Origin: an uncultured Microbacteriaceae bacterium
Lineage (GTDB): Bacteria > Actinomycetota > Actinomycetes > Actinomycetales > Microbacteriaceae
Direction: 5' to 3'
Assembly: GCA_937896185.1 (NCBI GenBank)
Contig: CALBMG010000029.1
Coordinates: 1-8,528 of the forward strand
DNA: 8,528 nucleotides
The notes under the pieces were generated by a model. The model saw only the letters and a program-made list of their open reading frames with translations. It had not been told where the DNA came from and did not search any database. Both the position numbers and the translations under genes were made by a program. Shown here piece after piece: positions 5,348-8,528 of this stretch (positions are counted from its first letter, which is position 1; each line of letters starts with the position of its first letter).

Positions 5348-6926
5348 TACTCTTCGGATTCCCGACGGTCGGCGGCTCACTCCATTGGGGTGGGCCGCCG
5401 ATCTGCATATCCGGCCACCGATTGGCGATAGCCCGAAGCACGTCCGCATCCACTCGTCGTATCGCACCGAGGCGGGCTACGCCATCGGCCGCCCGAACCA
5501 GCGCTTGCCCCACCGATGGCCGGCGAGCCGACGGCTCACCCAGCACAAACGCTTCGTCGAAGGAACTGTTCATGGGAGCCACCACTCGTGTCGTGATATT
5601 TGCGCTGATCGCGTCTCGGATCACGCCCGCCGGATTTTGTGTACCCAACAGCAGTCGTATCCCCAGAGACCTGCCCCGACGTGCAATATCGGTGATGATT
5701 TCCGAGGCGCCACGGAGTGACAGGAAGGTCTGGAATTCGTCAATCATCACGAGCAGCGTGTGGGGGTTTTCAGAGTCCGACATTGATTCCACACCCTGCG
5801 TGTCCAACAGCCTTTCTCGCCGAATGATTTCGCCGGGCAACTGTGACAGCAACGCCTCGGCGGCGTCAGCATCCATGTCGGTTCCGACTCCCACGAGGTG
5901 TGGCAAGTTTTCGAGTCGACGCGCCGTGGCACCTCCCTTGAAGTCAAACGCCATCACGGACAACTGCCGCGGCGAATTCATCTGCGCGAGCGCCGCAACC
6001 ACCGCAATCAGAATTTCGCTTTTTCCGCTGCCCGTTCGACCGGCGACGAGTGCGTGCGGGTCCAGCTGGGACAGCGGGACATGTATTTCACCACGCTCAT
6101 CGAACCCAATTCCCGGTTTTTCGCCGGGCCGAATAGCCCACTGCACTTCGAGGCTTTCGTCGGATTGTCGGCATCGCGCCAGGAAGCGGTCCGATATTTG
6201 GCTGTCGAGCACGTCTGCCACGACACTGCGCGGGTAGGCCAGCGCACCCGCCGTGCTGACCGAAACTATTCGACCGTTCTGACAGCGGATCACGAGGGGT
6301 GTCGTTGTGTTGCGAGATCTGAAATTCGCGTCCGAGTGCACCCGCTCAACCCATACGTCACTGGACCAATCGAAACGGGTGGGACCCTCCTGCGCTCCGT
6401 TGCTCTCCGCGGCTACCCCCAGCTGGGCTGTGAGACCACACACCGCCGTGAGAAAAACAGAAAGCGAGGCAGCGCAGTCCCCCATCACGACCACTCCACC
6501 TCGCAGGTCTTCGCACCAGGGCATCCAGCCGTGAAGCCCAGGGTCCCAGACCCTCCCCAATCGCACCGTTGTGTTCCCCGCCATTGATGGCCGCCACAAT
6601 TCATCGGTCTCGCACGCCGAAATACGGGGATGCTGTCTCTCGGCTTCGGAAATGGTGCGTTGTGCTTCGCCATGATGCACTGATGCGACCCGCACCAACT
6701 CCCGTCGATATTCGGATTCCGCACTAGCGTGATCTCGCCGCGACTGGCGCCGCGCCTCCCACCACACCGCTGTCGCCATCAACGGTCCAGCCGCAGCACC
6801 CACCATCGCGAACGGGGACCTCAGCACCACGGCGAGGGTAACGGATACGGCAACGGGGATTACAACACCCCACCAGGGGAATCGTCGTGGCTGCTGATGT
6901 CGGGGAACTGGTGGCAACGACATCAT
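5325..6926 (-). CDS. Membrane-anchored FtsK/SpoIIIE ATPase, EccC/EssC-like, single ATPase domain
   Basis: P-loop motor ATPase of the FtsK/HerA superfamily, 533 aa from the chosen start. Two N-terminal membrane segments (about 18-35 and 39-56) are followed by a charged, probably helical stalk. A middle region (about 120-180) recalls a degenerate domain. One intact ATPase domain has Walker A GRTGSGKS at 296-303, DFKGGATA at 328-335, Walker B MIDE at 394-397 and GTQNPAGVI at 428-436. DFKGG plus LPHLVGVGTDMD is typical of EccC/EssC of type VII secretion rather than of FtsK proper, and no FtsK gamma domain is visible. EccC/EssC normally carry up to three ATPase domains, so this is a short form. 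The ATG at 6926 has AGGGG 8 nt upstream; the frame is open to 6983 without a ribosome site. The 3' end overlaps ald by 23 bp. No EsxA-like or Ecc partner is in the window. Substrate and role are unknown. Confidence 0.82.
   Translation of the reverse strand: MMSLPPVPRHQQPRRFPWWGVVIPVAVSVTLAVVLRSPFAMVGAAAGPLMATAVWWEARRQSRRDHASAESEYRRELVRVASVHHGEAQRTISEAERQHPRISACETDELWRPSMAGNTTVRLGRVWDPGLHGWMPWCEDLRGGVVVMGDCAASLSVFLTAVCGLTAQLGVAAESNGAQEGPTRFDWSSDVWVERVHSDANFRSRNTTTPLVIRCQNGRIVSVSTAGALAYPRSVVADVLDSQISDRFLARCRQSDESLEVQWAIRPGEKPGIGFDERGEIHVPLSQLDPHALVAGRTGSGKSEILIAVVAALAQMNSPRQLSVMAFDFKGGATARRLENLPHLVGVGTDMDADAAEALLSQLPGEIIRRERLLDTQGVESMSDSENPHTLLVMIDEFQTFLSLRGASEIITDIARRGRSLGIRLLLGTQNPAGVIRDAISANITTRVVAPMNSSFDEAFVLGEPSARRPSVGQALVRAADGVARLGAIRRVDADVLRAIANRWPDMQIGGPPQWSEPPTVGNPKSITERSPR
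5369..5401 (+). terminator. Hairpin terminator of ald
   Basis: A 15-pair stem (TCGGCGGC...GCCGCCGA outer arms) closes a 3-nt loop, 21 bp after the ald stop codon. Positions 5377/5393 and 5381/5389 are U-G pairs only in the plus-strand RNA; on the minus strand they would be A/C mismatches, so the structure favours ald transcripts. No U-tract follows, so it may act as a U-less terminator or a 3' stabiliser. It lies inside the 3' coding part of the convergent FtsK-like gene. Confidence 0.6.
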
Positions 6927-6932
6927 GCGCAC

Positions 6933-6945
6933 TGCCCCTGGGGCA
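6933..6945 (-). promoter_or_regulatory. Palindrome containing the ribosome site of the FtsK-like gene
   Basis: TGCCCC and GGGGCA are perfect 6-bp arms around one central base. The AGGGG (6939-6935) that best fits the ATG at 6926 is the second arm. In RNA it could form a 5-bp stem with a 3-nt loop that hides the ribosome site; as DNA it could bind a small dimeric regulator. Either use is inference. Confidence 0.4.
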
Positions 6946-7012
6946 CAATTTCCATTCCGACAGTGCACCATCACGCACCACATCCGGTCAGTGACTCACC
7001 ACGGACTGTGTA

Positions 7013-7055
7013 CAAAAAACCGCGGGGCGACACTGTGAACAGTGCCACCCCGCGG
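7013..7055 (-). terminator. Rho-independent terminator of the aldehyde dehydrogenase gene
   Basis: On the minus strand, a 16-pair stem (7055-7040 with 7035-7020, outer arm CCGCGGGG) closes a UUCA loop and is followed by UUUUUUG. Two internal pairs (7047/7028 and 7045/7030) are G-U only in the minus-strand RNA, so it is directional. It begins 18 bp after the stop codon at 7074 and separates this gene from the FtsK-like gene. Confidence 0.92.
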
Positions 7056-7073
7056 TGTGAAAATCGAACGAAC

Positions 7074-8525
7074 TTACTCGCCGATGTACGACATCACGTG
7101 CTTGATGCGCGTGTAGTCCTCGAAACCATAGGCCGAGAGGTCCTTGCCATAACCCGAGTGCTTGAAACCACCGTGAGGCATTTCGGCAACAATCGGAATG
7201 TGGGTATTAATCCACACGGCACCGAAATCGAGATGCTTTGCGAAACGCATCGCACGGCCGTGGTCCTTGGTCCACACGGACGAAGCCAGACCGTAGTCGA
7301 CATCGTTTGCCCACTCGAGGGCCTGGGCCTCGTTCGAGAACTTCTGGACAGTAATAACCGGTCCAAAAATTTCGTTCTGAATGACCCAGTCGGTTTGCTG
7401 CAAGCCCGACACAAGGGTCGGCTGGATGAAGTATCCGCGATCTCCCTGGCGAGCGCCACCGATTTCGATATTCGCGTTGTTGGGTAGGTCGTTGAGGATT
7501 CCCAAAACCCGGTCGAACTGGTTGATGTTGTTCACAGCGCCAAACAGCACGTCTTCGTTGGGCATACCCGTTGCAACATTGTCACGAATGTAGGCCTTCA
7601 TTGCTGCCACGAATTCGTCGTGAATGTTTTCGTGAACGAGAACACGGGTCGCTGCGGTGCAGTCCTGACCGGCGTTGAAGTAACCGGCGACAGCGATGCC
7701 TTCGATGGCGCGCTCGATGTCGGCGTCGTCGAACACGATAACGGGGGCCTTGCCGCCGAGCTCAAGGTGAACGCGCTTCACATCGAACGATGCGCTGCGA
7801 GCGACCTCCATACCAGCACGAACTGAGCCGGTGATCGAGACCATCTGGGGAATCTTGTGTTCTGTCATGGCAGCGCCGGTGGTGCGGTCGCCGACGACGA
7901 CGTTGACAACACCCTTGGGCAGGAACTGCTGGCACACCTCGGCGAGCAACAGAGTTGACTGAGGTGTGGTGTCGGAAGGCTTCAGGACAGTGGTGTTACC
8001 GGCTGCGATCGCGGGTGCGAACTTCCAGAAAGCCATCATGAGGGGGTAGTTCCAGGGCGTTACCTGTCCGACGACACCGATGGGTTCGCGGCGGATGCTC
8101 GAGGTGTGGTCCTTCATGTATTCGCCTGTGGCGCGGCCTTCGAGGTTACGGGCTGCACCGGCAAAGAAACGCAGCTGGTCGACACCGACAAGAATTTCTT
8201 CGCTGACGACGAAGGCTTCGGGCTTACCGGTGTCTTCGATTTCGAGAGCGGCGAAATCATCTGCACGCTTTTCGATTTCGTCGGCAATTCGCCACAGTGC
8301 GAGCTGACGTTCCGAGGGAGTGGTTTCACCCCAATCTGCGAATGCAGTGTTGGCGGCTTGGTAGGCAGCGTCAACATCGGCGGCGGTGGATACGGGTGAT
8401 TGCGCGTAGACATCGCCGGTGGCGGGGTTGATCACAGGGTGGGTGGCCCCTGTGTCGGCGTCACACCATTGGCCGTCGATGAACGCTTGTGTTTTGATCA
8501 GAGTTGGGTCTTGCAACTGAATCAT
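7074..8525 (-). CDS. patD: 4-aminobutyraldehyde dehydrogenase (PatD/YdcW-like)
   Basis: Cytoplasmic NAD-dependent aldehyde dehydrogenase that would oxidise 4-aminobutyraldehyde, from putrescine, to GABA. It is 483 aa; E. coli PatD is 474. Catalytic residues are present: N159 in PWNYP, K182 in LKPS, general base E255 in LELGGK, nucleophile C289 in GQDC and E385 in NEIFGPV. Stretches [41 protein letters not shown] and [14 protein letters not shown] match PatD much better than GabD or betaine-aldehyde dehydrogenase. The ATG is 3 bp from the window edge, so its ribosome site, promoter and any further N-terminal residues are out of view; the true start may lie upstream. It ends in a strong terminator. 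With the nearby polyamine-type importer it suggests a putrescine catabolic locus. Activity on related omega-amino aldehydes, such as 3-aminopropionaldehyde, is possible. Confidence 0.9.
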   Translation of the reverse strand: MIQLQDPTLIKTQAFIDGQWCDADTGATHPVINPATGDVYAQSPVSTAADVDAAYQAANTAFADWGETTPSERQLALWRIADEIEKRADDFAALEIEDTGKPEAFVVSEEILVGVDQLRFFAGAARNLEGRATGEYMKDHTSSIRREPIGVVGQVTPWNYPLMMAFWKFAPAIAAGNTTVLKPSDTTPQSTLLLAEVCQQFLPKGVVNVVVGDRTTGAAMTEHKIPQMVSITGSVRAGMEVARSASFDVKRVHLELGGKAPVIVFDDADIERAIEGIAVAGYFNAGQDCTAATRVLVHENIHDEFVAAMKAYIRDNVATGMPNEDVLFGAVNNINQFDRVLGILNDLPNNANIEIGGARQGDRGYFIQPTLVSGLQQTDWVIQNEIFGPVITVQKFSNEAQALEWANDVDYGLASSVWTKDHGRAMRFAKHLDFGAVWINTHIPIVAEMPHGGFKHSGYGKDLSAYGFEDYTRIKHVMSYIGE

Positions 8526-8528
8526 GTC

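Noticed and set aside
4562..5467. Long open frame of about 300 codons on the minus strand, opposite ald
   Set aside because: It is antisense to a fully conserved ald, its translation is Cys/Arg/Gly rich with no family resemblance, and it has no ribosome site. It is a shadow of codon bias.
6927..6983. 19-residue N-terminal extension of the FtsK-like protein
   Set aside because: The Cys-rich leader has no ribosome site and no family likeness, while the ATG at 6926 has AGGGG at 8 nt. A leaderless start upstream is not fully excluded.
6729..7487. Plus-strand frame spanning the FtsK-like 5' end, the terminator and the dehydrogenase 3' end
   Set aside because: It runs through a strong terminator hairpin and is antisense to two better-supported genes; no recognisable protein.

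Overview
The window looks like chromosomal DNA of a medium-GC actinobacterium, possibly in or near the Microbacteriaceae. Protein style supports this: an Ald with mycobacterial-type active-site spacing, a PotC-like permease, and a short EccC/EssC-like FtsK ATPase. So do frequent GTG starts and a general absence of A/T-rich codons. The genus cannot be fixed from this sequence alone. There are six protein genes, no RNA genes, no insertion sequence and no CRISPR. The largest gene-free gap is the 233-bp divergent promoter region at 4002-4234.

Layout. From 4001 down to 1 (minus strand) lies a four-gene polyamine-type ABC importer operon in the order binding lipoprotein (2799-4001), ATPase (1606-2772), PotB-like permease (677-1597), PotC-like permease (1-680, cut by the window edge). 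The genes are tightly packed: gaps of 26 and 8 bp, then a 4-bp GTGA stop/start overlap. Diverging from it, on the plus strand, is an intact L-alanine dehydrogenase gene (4235-5347) with a good sigma-70-type promoter. The gap between the two transcription units holds two inverted repeats and a direct repeat that are candidate operators.

Convergent with ald is a minus-strand gene (5325-6926) for a membrane-anchored, single-domain FtsK/SpoIIIE ATPase of the EccC/EssC kind. Its 3' end overlaps the 3' end of ald by 23 bp, and the likely ald terminator hairpin lies inside its coding sequence. Upstream of it, separated by a very strong minus-strand rho-independent terminator, is a near-complete aldehyde dehydrogenase gene (7074-8525, minus) that closely resembles 4-aminobutyraldehyde dehydrogenase (PatD/YdcW).

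How the genes fit together. Importer plus aminobutyraldehyde dehydrogenase suggests uptake of putrescine and its oxidation to GABA, as in E. coli ydcSTUV-patD, whose gene order is the same. Alanine dehydrogenase could close the cycle if the amino group of putrescine is moved to pyruvate by an aminotransferase outside the window. That link is inference. The FtsK-like ATPase has no evident role in this pathway and no type VII secretion partners are visible in the window; it is the least explained gene here.
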